The notes under the pieces were generated by a model that did not search any database, had not been told where the DNA came from, and was given only the letters and a program-made list of their open reading frames with translations. Positions 1 to 8,872 of a stretch of DNA of 64,000 nt are shown piece by piece. Position numbers and translations under genes: made by a program. This stretch comes from Actinoallomurus purpureus (lineage in GTDB: Bacteria; Actinomycetota; Actinomycetes; Streptosporangiales; Streptosporangiaceae): assembly GCF_024055795.1 (NCBI RefSeq), contig NZ_JAMXMY010000003.1, forward strand, positions 62,001 to 126,000, given 5' to 3'. Numbering within the stretch: position 1 is the first letter of the stretch; each line of letters begins with the position of its first letter.

Positions 1-213
1 CTCGATCTCAGCATCGACCGATGCCTGCACGGTTCGGCGATGGGCTGGGAGAGCCGGATCCGGTATGTCGCCGGGCCGGCCAGAAACGACCTCGGATTCG
101 GTGCCGTGCTCGTCCGACCTGACGGCATAGTCGCCTGGGCAGGCGATCGCGACCCTGACCGTGAAGCGTTCGAGCGGGCCGCCGCCCACTGGTTCGGTAG
201 TCCGGCGCTCTGA
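1..213 (+). CDS. FAD-dependent aromatic monooxygenase, C-terminal end (partial)
   Basis: The window opens inside this gene; 70 codons are visible in frame 1, ending with TGA at 211-213. The visible part has the pattern GAVLVRPDGIVAWAG followed by a short helix and ends in WFGSPAL. This resembles the thioredoxin-like C-terminal domain of FAD-dependent PheA/TfdB and polyketide aromatic hydroxylases, where GxxLVRPDGxVAWR closes the protein. The catalytic FAD domain lies outside the window, so the substrate cannot be judged. The family assignment rests only on this tail motif. Confidence 0.6.
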   Translation, partial: LDLSIDRCLHGSAMGWESRIRYVAGPARNDLGFGAVLVRPDGIVAWAGDRDPDREAFERAAAHWFGSPAL

Positions 214-273
214 AGCAGACACCACGTAATCGATGTGGAATTTCCTTTCCTCAACCGAGTTCCAGGAGCGCAC

Positions 274-936
274 ATGACGATCACCCTCCGACCGGGAAGC
301 ACCGTGATGTTCACCGGCGATTCGATCACCGACTGCCAACGGCTGGAGAGCGAACAGGGCCTCGGGTTCGGCTACCCGCTGCGCATCGCGGGCGAGTGGG
401 GACTCCGGCACCCGGACCGGGCCGTGACCTGGCTGAACTCCGGGATCGCGGGCAACAAGGTGATGGACCTCGAAGCCCGATGGCAGGCGGACGTGCTCGA
501 CGCGCGCCCGGACGTGGTGTCGGTCCTCGTCGGCGTCAATGACGTCGGCTGGCACACGTACGACCCGGACGGCTACGTGATCCCCGCGGAGGACTACGCG
601 GCAGGTTACGACCGCCTGCTCGCGCCCCTCGCCGAGACCGGCGCCGACCTGATCCTCATCGAGCCGTTCCTCCTGCCGATTCGCGGCGGTCTCGAGGTCG
701 GCGACGCGCACCTCGACCTTGAGGACCAGAAGAAGTGGCGCGCCGACCTGGACCCGAAGATCCAGGTCGTGCGCGAGCTCGCCCGCGAGTACGGCGCGCA
801 CCTGCTCGCCGCTGACGGCATGTTCGCCGAGCTCGCCGCGACGACCGGGCCGGAGTACTGGGCTGCGGACGGCGTACACCCGACGCCGGCCGGCCACACC
901 GCACTCGCGGCGGCCTGGCTGCGCCTGGTCGCGTGA
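274..936 (+). CDS. SGNH/GDSL hydrolase family esterase
   Basis: A 220-aa SGNH-fold hydrolase, probably an esterase, lipase or carbohydrate deacetylase. All family blocks are present: FTGDSITD with the nucleophile serine near the N-terminus, NSGIAGN (block II glycine), GVNDVGW (block III asparagine) and DGVHPTPAGH with the catalytic Asp and His near the C-terminus. ATG 274 is chosen because GGAG at 264-267 precedes it; an in-frame ATG at 235 would add 13 residues without a clear ribosome site. No signal peptide is seen, so it is probably cytoplasmic. The gene stands alone and ends at a strong hairpin. Substrate unknown. Confidence 0.85.
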   Translation: MTITLRPGSTVMFTGDSITDCQRLESEQGLGFGYPLRIAGEWGLRHPDRAVTWLNSGIAGNKVMDLEARWQADVLDARPDVVSVLVGVNDVGWHTYDPDGYVIPAEDYAAGYDRLLAPLAETGADLILIEPFLLPIRGGLEVGDAHLDLEDQKKWRADLDPKIQVVRELAREYGAHLLAADGMFAELAATTGPEYWAADGVHPTPAGHTALAAAWLRLVA

Positions 937-941
937 CCGGT

Positions 942-976
942 CCTCACGATCGCCCGCGACACGGGCGATCGTGAGG
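942..976. terminator. Intrinsic-type terminator hairpin
   Basis: Perfect 14-bp inverted repeat, 942-955 against 963-976, with a 7-nt loop. It lies between the SGNH hydrolase and the convergent Gfo/Idh/MocA gene and can serve both. No U-tract follows, as is usual in actinomycetes. Confidence 0.75.
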
Positions 977-1034
977 AGCTTCACCGGCCTTCAGCGAGGA
1001 GTGCTGAACGGTCTCATTTCAGCACGTCAATGCG

Positions 1035-2000
1035 TCAGGTCGCGGGCGTGAGGCGGGCGGCGATCTGGTCGAGGGTGCGGGCGATGGCGACGGTCTCGTC
1101 GAGGGGCATGGCGGGTGACTCGGTCAGACCGGCTTCGAGGCAGCGGGCGACCGCCTCGGCCTGGTAGGTGAAGCCGTGGCCGGGCAGGTCGGCGGTGAAC
1201 GCCTCCGGCTCCGCGCCGGTCCGGTGCAGGGTCATGGCGGACGGCCGCCACGCCGGCGCCGCGACCTCGATGCGCCCGGTCGTGCCGACGACCGTCGCGG
1301 TCTGGGGTGAGTCGGCCAGCAGGCCGCAGTGCAGCAGCGCCACCGCGCCGGATGCGTAGCCGAGCAGGATGCCGGTGTTGGCGTCGACGCCGGTCGGCGC
1401 GCTCGTCGTGACCGCCTGCACGCCGTCCGGCTCGCCGAGCAGCATCCAGGCGAAGGACACCGGGTAGACGCCCAGGTCGAGCAGGGCCCCGCCGGCCAGC
1501 TCGGGCGCCCAGAGCCGGTGCTCCGGGTCGTACTCCGCGGCGAAGGAGAAGTCGGCGTACACCGCCTTCACCTCGCCGATCGCACCCTCGGCCACCAGTT
1601 CGCGCAGTCGGGTGACGATCGGGTTGAACCGCGTCCACATCGCCTCCATGGCGAACAGGCCGCGGTCGCGCGCGAGGGCGACGAGCTTCTCCGCGTCCGC
1701 CGCGCTGGTGGTGAACGGCTTCTCCACCAGCACGCCGCGCCCGGCCTCCAGGCAGACGCGGGCCGCGTCGTAGTGGCCGCTGTGCGGCGTCGCGACGTAC
1801 ACGACGTCGACCCGGTCGTCGGCCGCGAGCTCGGCGTACGACCCGTACGCACCGTCGATGCCGTAGCGGTCGGCGAACGCCTGAGCGGTGTGCGGCGCGC
1901 GGGAGCCGACCGCCGCCACCTTGTGGCCGAGCAGGAGCAGATCCTCGGTGAACGTCCGCGCGATGCCGCCGGTCCCGAGAATTCCCCACCGAATCGTCAT
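1035..2000 (-). CDS. Gfo/Idh/MocA family NAD(P)-dependent oxidoreductase
   Basis: A 321-aa enzyme of the glucose-fructose oxidoreductase/inositol dehydrogenase family, expected to oxidise or reduce a sugar, inositol or related polyol. The N-terminal Rossmann motif is GILGTGGIARTF, VVYVATPHSGH follows, and the family signature EKPF is present. The C-terminal half is the expected alpha/beta substrate domain (LWAPELAGGALLDLGVYP). Length is normal. It is convergent with the SGNH hydrolase and about 110 bp downstream of the aldehyde dehydrogenase on the same strand, so co-transcription is possible. Family certain, substrate unknown. Confidence 0.88.
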   Translation of the reverse strand: MTIRWGILGTGGIARTFTEDLLLLGHKVAAVGSRAPHTAQAFADRYGIDGAYGSYAELAADDRVDVVYVATPHSGHYDAARVCLEAGRGVLVEKPFTTSAADAEKLVALARDRGLFAMEAMWTRFNPIVTRLRELVAEGAIGEVKAVYADFSFAAEYDPEHRLWAPELAGGALLDLGVYPVSFAWMLLGEPDGVQAVTTSAPTGVDANTGILLGYASGAVALLHCGLLADSPQTATVVGTTGRIEVAAPAWRPSAMTLHRTGAEPEAFTADLPGHGFTYQAEAVARCLEAGLTESPAMPLDETVAIARTLDQIAARLTPAT

Positions 2001-2114
2001 GAGCGGGATCGTACGGGTTCGCGGGCCTGCGGGTGAATCCGCGCCGGGGGCCGTCGCGATGAAACGCCGTGCGGCCCTCGTCCAGCGCCGGACGAGGGCA
2101 ACGGCTTCCGCGCG

Positions 2115-3548
2115 TCAGACCATGCGGGCGATCGACTTGTACTCCAGGTAGGCGGCCAGGCCCTCCGGGCCGAGCTCGCGGCCGACGCCGCTGGACTTGT
2201 AGCCGCCGAACGGCGACGAGGACTCGATCATGTACATGTTGACCCCGTACGTGCCGGTGCGGACCTGGCGGGCGATCTCCAGGCCGCGGTCGTTGTCGGC
2301 CGTCCAGACCGTCCCCGCCAGGCCGTACTCGCTGTCGTTGGCGATCCGCACCGCGTCCGCCTCGTCCTCGTACGGGATCACCGCCAGGACGGGGCCGAAG
2401 ATCTCCTCGCGCGCGATCCGCATGTCGTTCGTGACGTCGGCGAAGACGGTGGGCGTGACGTACCAGCCGCGGTCGTACGGCCGGCCGGAACCGCCGAGCG
2501 CGACCTTGGCGCCCTCCTCCTGGCCGATCCGAACGTAGCCCTCGACGCGTTCCTGCTGGCGCTTGGCGACGAGTGGGCCGATCTCGGTGGCCGGGTCGGC
2601 CGGGTCGCCGACCTTCATGCCGCGTACGGTCTCGGCGAGCGCGTCCACGACCTCGTCGTAGCGGTCGCGGGAGGCGAGGATCCGGGTCTGGGCGACGCAC
2701 GCCTGGCCGTTGTTCATCAGTGACGCCATCTTGAGCCAGCCCATCGTCGCGGCGAGGTCGGCGTCGTCGAGGATGATGGCCGCAGACTTGCCGCCGAGTT
2801 CGAGCGTGCAGCGCTTCAGCTGCTCGCCGCAGATCGCGCCGATCCGCCGCCCGGCCGCGGTCGACCCGGTGAAGGCGACCTTGTCGATGTCCGGGTGGCG
2901 CACGAGGTGCTCTCCGGCCTCCCGCCCGGCGGCGACGATGCTGACCACGCCCCTGGGCACGCCGGCCTCGTTCAGCAGCTCGGCGAGGACGTACCCGTCG
3001 AGCGGCGTCTCGGGCGCCGGCTTGATCACGACGGTGCAGCCGGCGATCAGCGCCGGGGCGAGCTTGAGCGCGATGATGAACTGCGGGACGTTCCACGGCA
3101 CGATCGCGGCGACGACGCCGACCGGCTCGCGGCGCACCGTGACCGGGCCGAACATGCCCGCGCGCTCCTCCTCCCACGCGAAGTCCTTGCCGAACTCGGC
3201 GAAATGGGCGTACACCGCGTGGGCCTGCCCCGTCTGGCCGAGCTGGGAGAACGTGATGGGGGAGCCCATCTCGGCGGTGATCAGCTCCGACAGGTCGCCG
3301 AGGCGTTCGGCGTACAGCTCGGTCAGCCGGGCGACGACGGCGGCGCGCTCGGCGGGCGCCATGCGCGGCCACGGCCCGTGGTCGAAGGCCTCCCGCGCCG
3401 CCGCGACGGCCCGGTCCATGTCCTCGGGCGTCGCCTCGGGGACCCGGCCGATCACCTCTTCGGTATGGGGGGAGACGACGTCGATGGTGCCGGTGCCGGC
3501 GGGCGCGACCCACTCGCCGCCGATGTAGAGCCGATCGTGTTCACGCAT
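2115..3548 (-). CDS. Aldehyde dehydrogenase family protein
   Basis: A 477-aa NAD(P)+-dependent aldehyde dehydrogenase, close to the usual 480 aa. It shows the N-terminal LYIGGEWVAP, the oxyanion-loop asparagine in IVPWNVPQ, cofactor-binding VIKPAPETP, the motif glutamate in LELGGKSAA, the catalytic cysteine in NNGQACVAQT and the C-terminal SPFGGYKSSGVGRELG. ATG 3548 is preceded by a strong GGAGG; the frame stays open far upstream but lacks ALDH character there. Sequence style resembles the betaine/aromatic aldehyde dehydrogenases, but the substrate cannot be fixed. Divergence or co-regulation with the ABC genes upstream is not evident. Confidence 0.9.
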   Translation of the reverse strand: MREHDRLYIGGEWVAPAGTGTIDVVSPHTEEVIGRVPEATPEDMDRAVAAAREAFDHGPWPRMAPAERAAVVARLTELYAERLGDLSELITAEMGSPITFSQLGQTGQAHAVYAHFAEFGKDFAWEEERAGMFGPVTVRREPVGVVAAIVPWNVPQFIIALKLAPALIAGCTVVIKPAPETPLDGYVLAELLNEAGVPRGVVSIVAAGREAGEHLVRHPDIDKVAFTGSTAAGRRIGAICGEQLKRCTLELGGKSAAIILDDADLAATMGWLKMASLMNNGQACVAQTRILASRDRYDEVVDALAETVRGMKVGDPADPATEIGPLVAKRQQERVEGYVRIGQEEGAKVALGGSGRPYDRGWYVTPTVFADVTNDMRIAREEIFGPVLAVIPYEDEADAVRIANDSEYGLAGTVWTADNDRGLEIARQVRTGTYGVNMYMIESSSPFGGYKSSGVGRELGPEGLAAYLEYKSIARMV

Positions 3549-3637
3549 GCCGTACCTCCGGAGGCGGGAGGAGCTTTGACCGAGTGCTTGCTTGGTATCT
3601 TCTCCATCCAGTCGCCCCTTGTCCACCGTGGCCTCCG

Positions 3638-4408
3638 TCACGGCACGTCCCGCCGGGCCAGCGCGATCCCGGCCGCACCGAGGGGGACGGCGATGTACGC
3701 GGCCATCACCATGACCGCGGCCGCCGGAGGCAGGCCCGTCCCGTAGATCGTATGCTGTCCGCCGGTCCCGGCGATCTCGTCGACGAGGGCCCCCGGCATC
3801 AGCGAACCGATCCGGTCGTGCCACGGCTCCGGGAGGAGCTGAAGGAGCACCGGCACGATGTGCCACAGCCCGGCCACGACCACGATGGCCCCGGCGGTGG
3901 AGCGCAGCAGCGTGCCGACACCCAGCCCGATGAGTGCGAACACCATCACGAGCACCCCCATCGTCACGATCCTGCCGACGTGCGTCTCCTGCCCCTGGAT
4001 GGGCCGGTCGCCGATGATCAGCCGGCCGGCCGCGAGCGTCGCGAACCCGGCGGCCTCCCCGGTGACGAGCGCGACGGCGCCGACGACGCCCGCCTTCGCG
4101 GCGAGGACCGTACGCCGCCGGGGCACCACCATGAGGGTCGCCCGGAGCATCCCCGTGGAGTACTCGGAGGTGATCGCCAGCACGCCGAGCACCCCCATGA
4201 CGAGGTTGGCCACCCAGCACGCCAGGTCGGGCAGCGGGGTCAGCGCGAAGGCCGCCCGCCGCGCGGGCGGCAGGCCGTCCCAGGCCCCCGCCGAGTACCA
4301 CGCCAGGAGGGCCATGAGACCGACGATCAGGGCCACCCCTCCGAGGCAGTACCAGGTCGACCGGGCGGTACGGAGTTTGAGCCACTCGGCCGCGAGCGTG
4401 TCGGTCAT
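3638..4408 (-). CDS. ABC-2 type transporter permease
   Basis: A 256-aa membrane subunit of an ABC exporter. The N-terminus has the cytoplasmic helix EWLKLRTARSTWY typical of actinobacterial ABC-2 permeases, followed by about six hydrophobic segments and ending in a short basic tail. The motif SEYSTGMLRATL between segments two and three is a hallmark of this subfamily. Its ATG overlaps the stop of the upstream ATPase gene by 4 bp (ATGA, 4405-4408), so the two are translationally coupled and form one exporter. Such pairs next to NarL-type two-component systems often handle antibiotics or peptides; the cargo here is unknown. Confidence 0.88.
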   Translation of the reverse strand: MTDTLAAEWLKLRTARSTWYCLGGVALIVGLMALLAWYSAGAWDGLPPARRAAFALTPLPDLACWVANLVMGVLGVLAITSEYSTGMLRATLMVVPRRRTVLAAKAGVVGAVALVTGEAAGFATLAAGRLIIGDRPIQGQETHVGRIVTMGVLVMVFALIGLGVGTLLRSTAGAIVVVAGLWHIVPVLLQLLPEPWHDRIGSLMPGALVDEIAGTGGQHTIYGTGLPPAAAVMVMAAYIAVPLGAAGIALARRDVP

Positions 4409-5307
4409 CGTGCTGCTCCGTACTCGACGCTGTCGGCGGTCAGCGCCATGTACGCCTCTTCGAGTGAGGCGCTGCGCGGGGTGACCTCGTGGACGGGGAT
4501 GGCGTGCCGGGCGGCCAGCTCGCCGATCCGGACGGGGTCCAGCCCCTTCACGGCCAAGGCGCCGTCGGCCTCGACGACGACGGACGCCCCGGCGGCCTCG
4601 AGCGCGCGGGCCAGTTCGGGTGTGCGGCCGGTGCGCACGAGAACGCCGCGCTGGAAACGCTCGGCGAGCTCCCGCACCGTCGTGTCCGCGATCAGTCGCC
4701 CGCGCCCGATGACGACGAGGCGATCGGCGGTGAGCTGCATCTCGCTCATCAGATGGCTGGAGATCAGCACCGTGCGTCCCTCGGCGGCCAGCGAGCGCAT
4801 CAGCTCGCGGATCCAGCGGACGCCCTCCGGGTCGAGCCCATTGACCGGCTCGTCGAACATCAGCACGCCGGGATCGCCGAGGAGCGCCGCCGCGATGCCC
4901 AGCCGTTGCCGCATGCCGAGGGAGAAGCCGCCGATCCGCTTACGGCCGACGCCCGCGAGACCGACCTGTTCCAGCACGGCCGCGACCCGCGCGGTCCCGA
5001 TCCGGTTCGTGCGCGCCAGGCAGCGCAGATGGTCGAACGCGGTCCGCCCGCCGTGCGCGGCGCCCGCGTCGAGCAGCGCCCCGACCTCCCGCATCGGAAA
5101 CCGCAGGTCGCCATAGCGGCGGCCGTTCACGAGGGCGGTGCCGGCCGTGGGGGCGGACAGTCCCAGCAGGACGCGCATCGTGGTGGACTTGCCCGCGCCG
5201 TTCGGGCCGAGGAAGCCGGTCACGCACCTCGGTTCGACCTGGAAGGACAGCCGGTCGACGGCGAGGGCGTCGCCGTACCGCTTGGTCAGTTCGTTCACTT
5301 CGATCAC
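4405..5307 (-). CDS. ABC transporter ATP-binding protein
   Basis: A 300-aa ATPase of the DrrA/BcrA-like exporter class. It begins VIEVNELTKRYGDALAV and contains the Walker A motif GPNGAGKSTT, the signature FSLGMRQRLGIAAALL, Walker B VLMFDEPVNGLDP and the switch histidine in ISSHLMSEM. The C-terminal roughly 90 residues form the extra domain usual for this class. GTG 5307 is chosen because it starts the conserved domain; no in-frame ATG is near. The partner permease follows with a 4-bp overlap. A two-component system is divergently transcribed from the 168-bp gap and may control it. Confidence 0.9.
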   Translation of the reverse strand: MIEVNELTKRYGDALAVDRLSFQVEPRCVTGFLGPNGAGKSTTMRVLLGLSAPTAGTALVNGRRYGDLRFPMREVGALLDAGAAHGGRTAFDHLRCLARTNRIGTARVAAVLEQVGLAGVGRKRIGGFSLGMRQRLGIAAALLGDPGVLMFDEPVNGLDPEGVRWIRELMRSLAAEGRTVLISSHLMSEMQLTADRLVVIGRGRLIADTTVRELAERFQRGVLVRTGRTPELARALEAAGASVVVEADGALAVKGLDPVRIGELAARHAIPVHEVTPRSASLEEAYMALTADSVEYGAAR

Positions 5308-5475
5308 GGTCTCGACGCTGCCGTACGGCGGGCCGCCGGCGCTTCGGAGCGGCGGCCGAATCGTGGCCTCCGCCCGCGCGCGTACGACAGGTCCCGGAGG
5401 GCGGCCCGATCCGACCAGGGGATGAGGGACTCCGGTCGGAGGCGGGTACGGGCGCGGGCCGGTACGGTTCGGGCC

Positions 5476-6654
5476 GTGCGCGACCCCGATCCACCGCCGG
5501 TCTTCCCGCGGCGACTGAGCCGCGGCCGTCTGATCGCCCTCGACGCCGTGGCCGCCGCCGGAGCGACGCTGGTCCTGCTCGGCATCGCCATGGCCCGGCC
5601 GGTGGAGCTGCCGGTGTGGGCGACCTGCCTGCTCGTCGGGACCGTCGGGCTGCCGGTCGCCGTACGACGCCTGTGGCCGCTGCCCGTCTTCGGGCTCGTG
5701 CTCGCGGCGTCCGTGACGGCGATGTTCCTCGGGATCGGATGGAACGCCCTGTTCCTTCCGGCGTTCGCGTTGTACATGGTCGCGCTGACCGAGCGTCGCC
5801 ACCCCAGGGAGCCCACCCTCGTCATCGCGGGGATCAGCGCGTTCGGCGTGCTCATGGGGACGATGGCCGGGCCCCGAGACGGCGCCGGGACCGTTGACCT
5901 GTTCCTCATCGGCCCGCCGGTGCTGGGCGGGGCGTGGACGATCGGCCGGGCCGTGCGCGAACGCCGCGCGTACGCCGCGCGGGCGGCCGAGCAGCTCGCC
6001 GACCGCGCCGTGACCGAGGAGCGCCTGCGGATCGCGCGGGAACTCCACGACGTCGTGTCGCACACCCTCAGCCTGATCGGGGTCAAGGCCGGTGTCGCCG
6101 GGTACGTCCTGCGGTCCCGTACCACCGGGGACGCGGGTCCCGACGGAGAGGTGTCCGACGCCCTGCGCGTCATCGAGACGACGAGCCGCGACGCGCTGGT
6201 CGAGATGCGCCACATGCTCGGCATGCTCCGCTCCGACGACACGTCCCCCGACCTGCGGCCGGCGCCCGACCTCGCCGGGCTTCCCGAACTCCGCGAACGC
6301 GCCGCGACGGCCGGTGTCCGCGTCGACCTGACCGTTCACGGCGTGGACGGGTTGCCCGAGGGGATGGGCCGCTCGGTGTACCGGATCGTGCAGGAGGCGG
6401 TGACCAACGTCGTCCGCCACGCGGCTCCCGCGCACTGCCGGGTCATGGTGGAGGGCGACGCGAAAGAGGTGCGGATCCGCGTGACCGACGACGGTCCGGG
6501 CGACCGCGTGCTCCCGGGGTCGCCCGGTCACGGCATCATCGGGATGCGGGAACGCGCCCACATGTACGGCGGCACGCTGACGGCCGGGCCGCGTCCCGAG
6601 GGCGGGTTCGAAGTGTCGGCCCGCCTGCCCCGCCACGCCTCGGAGGATCCGTGA
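5476..6654 (+). CDS. Two-component sensor histidine kinase (NarL/DesK-type, HisKA_3)
   Basis: A 392-aa membrane sensor kinase. The first 160 residues carry several hydrophobic segments with little extracytoplasmic sequence. A coiled linker then leads to the HisKA_3 phosphoacceptor in RIARELHDVVSHTL, with the histidine near residue 191. The ATPase domain has the N-box EAVTNVVRHA and the G-boxes DDGPGD and GHGIIGMRER. GTG 5476 is used because it is the last start before the membrane domain and sits opposite the divergent ABC exporter. It overlaps the response regulator by 4 bp. The pair probably senses envelope or antibiotic stress and controls the exporter; this is inferred from gene order. 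Confidence 0.88.
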   Translation: MRDPDPPPVFPRRLSRGRLIALDAVAAAGATLVLLGIAMARPVELPVWATCLLVGTVGLPVAVRRLWPLPVFGLVLAASVTAMFLGIGWNALFLPAFALYMVALTERRHPREPTLVIAGISAFGVLMGTMAGPRDGAGTVDLFLIGPPVLGGAWTIGRAVRERRAYAARAAEQLADRAVTEERLRIARELHDVVSHTLSLIGVKAGVAGYVLRSRTTGDAGPDGEVSDALRVIETTSRDALVEMRHMLGMLRSDDTSPDLRPAPDLAGLPELRERAATAGVRVDLTVHGVDGLPEGMGRSVYRIVQEAVTNVVRHAAPAHCRVMVEGDAKEVRIRVTDDGPGDRVLPGSPGHGIIGMRERAHMYGGTLTAGPRPEGGFEVSARLPRHASEDP

Positions 6655-7325
6655 CCGACCCCGTCCGCGTCCTGGTCGCCGACGACCAGGCCCTGCTGCG
6701 CGGCAGCTTCCGCGTCCTCGTCGACACCGCCGCCGATCTGGTCACGGTCGGTGAGGCGGGCACCGGGGCGGAGGCCGTCGAGTTCGCGTGTCGTGAGCGG
6801 CCGGACGTGGTGCTGATGGACGTCCGCATGCCGGAGATGGACGGCATCGAGGCGACCCGGCGCATCTGCGGTCCGGACGGCCCGCCCGGCGTCCGGGTGC
6901 TCATCCTCACGACGTTCGACCTGGACGAGTACGTCCACTCGGCGCTGCGCGCGGGGGCCAGCGGGTTCCTGCTGAAGAACACCCCTCCCGCGGACCTGCT
7001 CGCGGGGATCCGCGTCATCGCCTCCGGCGAGGCGCTGCTCGCTCCGGCGGTGACGCGACGGCTCATCGCGGAGTTCGCCCGGCGGCCGGTGCCCGCCCGG
7101 CAGCCCGCCCGCGAGCTGGAAGGCCTGACCGAGCGGGAGCGCGAGGTGCTCGTCCTGATCGCCCGCGGCCTGTCCAACGGGGAGATCGCGGCCCATCTGC
7201 ACCTCAGCCCGGCGACGGTGAAGACGCACGTGGGGAACCTGCTCGCCAAGCTCGGCGCCCGCGACCGCGCCCAGCTCGTGATGGTCGCCTACGAGACCGG
7301 GCTGGTCACCCCCAGCGCGCGCTGA
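6651..7325 (+). CDS. NarL/FixJ-type response regulator
   Basis: A 224-aa DNA-binding response regulator. The receiver starts VRVLVADDQALLRGSF (acidic pair DD), the phosphoacceptor aspartate lies in VVLMDVRMPEMDG, the switch threonine in ILTTFD and the lysine in FLLKNTPP. The LuxR-type helix-turn-helix is LTEREREVLVLIARGLSNGE followed by HLSPATVKTHVGNLL. GTG 6651 overlaps the kinase stop as GTGA, with GGAGG at 6642-6646. It is the cognate partner of the kinase just upstream. Confidence 0.92.
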   Translation: MTDPVRVLVADDQALLRGSFRVLVDTAADLVTVGEAGTGAEAVEFACRERPDVVLMDVRMPEMDGIEATRRICGPDGPPGVRVLILTTFDLDEYVHSALRAGASGFLLKNTPPADLLAGIRVIASGEALLAPAVTRRLIAEFARRPVPARQPARELEGLTEREREVLVLIARGLSNGEIAAHLHLSPATVKTHVGNLLAKLGARDRAQLVMVAYETGLVTPSAR

Positions 7326-7388
7326 CCACCTCGTCGACGGCCGCGCGACACGCGCCCCCGGTGGCGATTAAAACGGGTGTGACGTGCG

Positions 7389-7595
7389 ATGATAGAGGCA
7401 TCCCTTCAACCAAGCAGAGATCTGTCAGTGGATACCGTCATGCCTGAAATCCGTCGAGTCGTCCACCGAATCGTCAACCGCCGCGTCGTCGGGTCCCACC
7501 GACTCGTGGCCGACCTGGAGCGGTGGGAGCGGCTCGCCACCCCGGAGGAGCGGGCGCGGCTGCTCGCCAAGTCCGACCTGAGCAAGGCGGCCTGA
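7389..7595 (+). CDS. Small basic hypothetical protein
   Basis: A 68-codon reading frame with no recognised family. The predicted protein is helical and charge-rich (PEIRRVVHRIVNRRVV, then LERWERLATPEERARLLAK). Three starts are possible: ATG 7389, GTG 7429 and ATG 7441; none has a strong ribosome site, so the N-terminus is uncertain. A strong hairpin at 7622-7647 follows directly, which supports a real transcript end. It could be a small DNA- or RNA-binding protein because of its basic helix, but nothing proves that. Confidence 0.5.
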   Translation: MIEASLQPSRDLSVDTVMPEIRRVVHRIVNRRVVGSHRLVADLERWERLATPEERARLLAKSDLSKAA

Positions 7596-7621
7596 GCGGG
7601 CACTGTCCCGCGGCTGACCTG

Positions 7622-7647
7622 CCCCCGGCGAGCACACTCGCCGGGGG
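7622..7647 (+). terminator. Terminator hairpin
   Basis: Perfect 11-bp stem (7622-7632 with 7637-7647) and a 4-nt loop, just after the small basic gene, before the sbcD promoter region. Confidence 0.75.
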
Positions 7648-7738
7648 TCCTTCGTCTCTAGAGGATTAATCTCACTAATGGGACGTAGTGCGGTGTGTGA
7701 GCCGCATGTTGTCGGCGGGGCCTGTTAGCTTGCCGGGC

Positions 7739-8872
7739 ATGCCCCGGCTCCTGCACACCTCCGACTGGCACCTCGGGCGGTTCTTCCACCGCGAGGACAT
7801 GCTCGTCGCGCAGGCGGCGTTCGTCGACCACCTCGTCGAGACCGTCCGGTCCGAGCGGGTCGACTGCGTGCTGGTGTCCGGCGACCTGTACGACCGGGCG
7901 CTGCCGCCGGTGGACGCGGTCCATCTGTGCGGCGAGGCGCTGCGGCGGCTGACGGCGGAGAAGGTCCGGGTCGTCGTGATCAGCGGCAACCACGACTCCG
8001 CGCGGCGGCTCGGGTTCGGCGCGGACCTGATGGACGCCGCCGGCGCGCACCTGCGCACCGACCCGGAGACGGTGGGCCGGCCGGTGCTCCTCGACGACGG
8101 CACCGCGATCTACGGCATCCCCTATCTGGAGCCCGAGGTCGTACGCGGCCGGTGGGAGCTGACCGAGCGCGGGCACACGGCGGCGCTGACCGAGGCGATG
8201 CGCCGGATCCGCGCCGACCTCGCGGGGCGGGGCGGCCGGTCGGTGGTCCTGGCGCACGCGTTCGTCACCGGGGGAGAGGCGAGCGACAGCGAGCGCGACA
8301 TCGCGATCGGCGGGGTGGCGAACGTCCCGATGGGCGTGTTCGAAGGGGTCGACTACGCCGCCCTCGGCCACCTGCACCGTTCGCAGCGCCTGTCCGACAC
8401 CGTGCGCTACTCCGGCTCCCCGCTGGCCTACTCCTTCTCCGAGGACGAGCACGTCAAGGGCAGCTGGCTGGTCGACCTCGGCGCCACCGTCCACGCCGAG
8501 TTCGTCGAGGCGCCGGTGCCCCGCCGGATCAAGCGCATCCCCGGACGCATCGACGACCTGCTCACCGGCGAGCAGTGGGCCGCGTACGAGGACTACTGGC
8601 TGCAGATCACGCTCACCGACACCGAGCGTCCCGCAGGCGCGATGGACCGGCTGCGGCGGCGTTTCCCGCACGTGCTCGCCCTGGCCTTCGAGCCGGAGGA
8701 CACGGTCGACACCGGCGGCCGGTCCTGGGCGGAGCGGATTCAGGGCCGCTCCGACACCGAGATCGCCTGCGACTTCGTCGCGGAGGTGCGCGGCACGCCT
8801 CCGGACGAGGCCGAGCGCGCGCTGCTGGACGAGGCGTTCGAGCACCAGCGGCGCGAGGAGGCGGCCCGGTGA
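7739..8872 (+). CDS. sbcD: Exonuclease SbcCD subunit D (Mre11-type nuclease)
   Basis: A 377-aa metallophosphatase, the nuclease half of SbcCD, which trims hairpins and blocked ends during replication and double-strand break repair. Mn2+-binding motifs are in order: HTSDWHLG near the N-terminus, SGDLYDRALPP, SGNHDSARRL, then VVLAHAFVTGG and YAALGHLHRSQ with the distal histidines. The C-terminal capping domain is present. ATG 7739 begins directly with MPRLLHTSDWH; TTAGCT lies a few bases upstream, so the message may be leaderless. sbcC follows after a 46-bp spacer that is itself a duplication of this gene's end. Confidence 0.94.
   Translation: MPRLLHTSDWHLGRFFHREDMLVAQAAFVDHLVETVRSERVDCVLVSGDLYDRALPPVDAVHLCGEALRRLTAEKVRVVVISGNHDSARRLGFGADLMDAAGAHLRTDPETVGRPVLLDDGTAIYGIPYLEPEVVRGRWELTERGHTAALTEAMRRIRADLAGRGGRSVVLAHAFVTGGEASDSERDIAIGGVANVPMGVFEGVDYAALGHLHRSQRLSDTVRYSGSPLAYSFSEDEHVKGSWLVDLGATVHAEFVEAPVPRRIKRIPGRIDDLLTGEQWAAYEDYWLQITLTDTERPAGAMDRLRRRFPHVLALAFEPEDTVDTGGRSWAERIQGRSDTEIACDFVAEVRGTPPDEAERALLDEAFEHQRREEAAR

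Noticed and set aside
1027-3513. Very long minus-strand open frame over the oxidoreductase and aldehyde dehydrogenase genes
   Set aside because: Arg/Gly/Pro-rich translation with no domain; a GC-bias shadow of the two real genes.
3584-5116. Long plus-strand frame antisense to the ABC exporter genes
   Set aside because: Low-complexity translation, opposite to genes with clear ABC motifs.
4489-5475. Upstream extension of the sensor kinase frame
   Set aside because: It overlaps the ABC ATPase on the other strand and lacks any conserved sequence; GTG 5476 fits the domain start.
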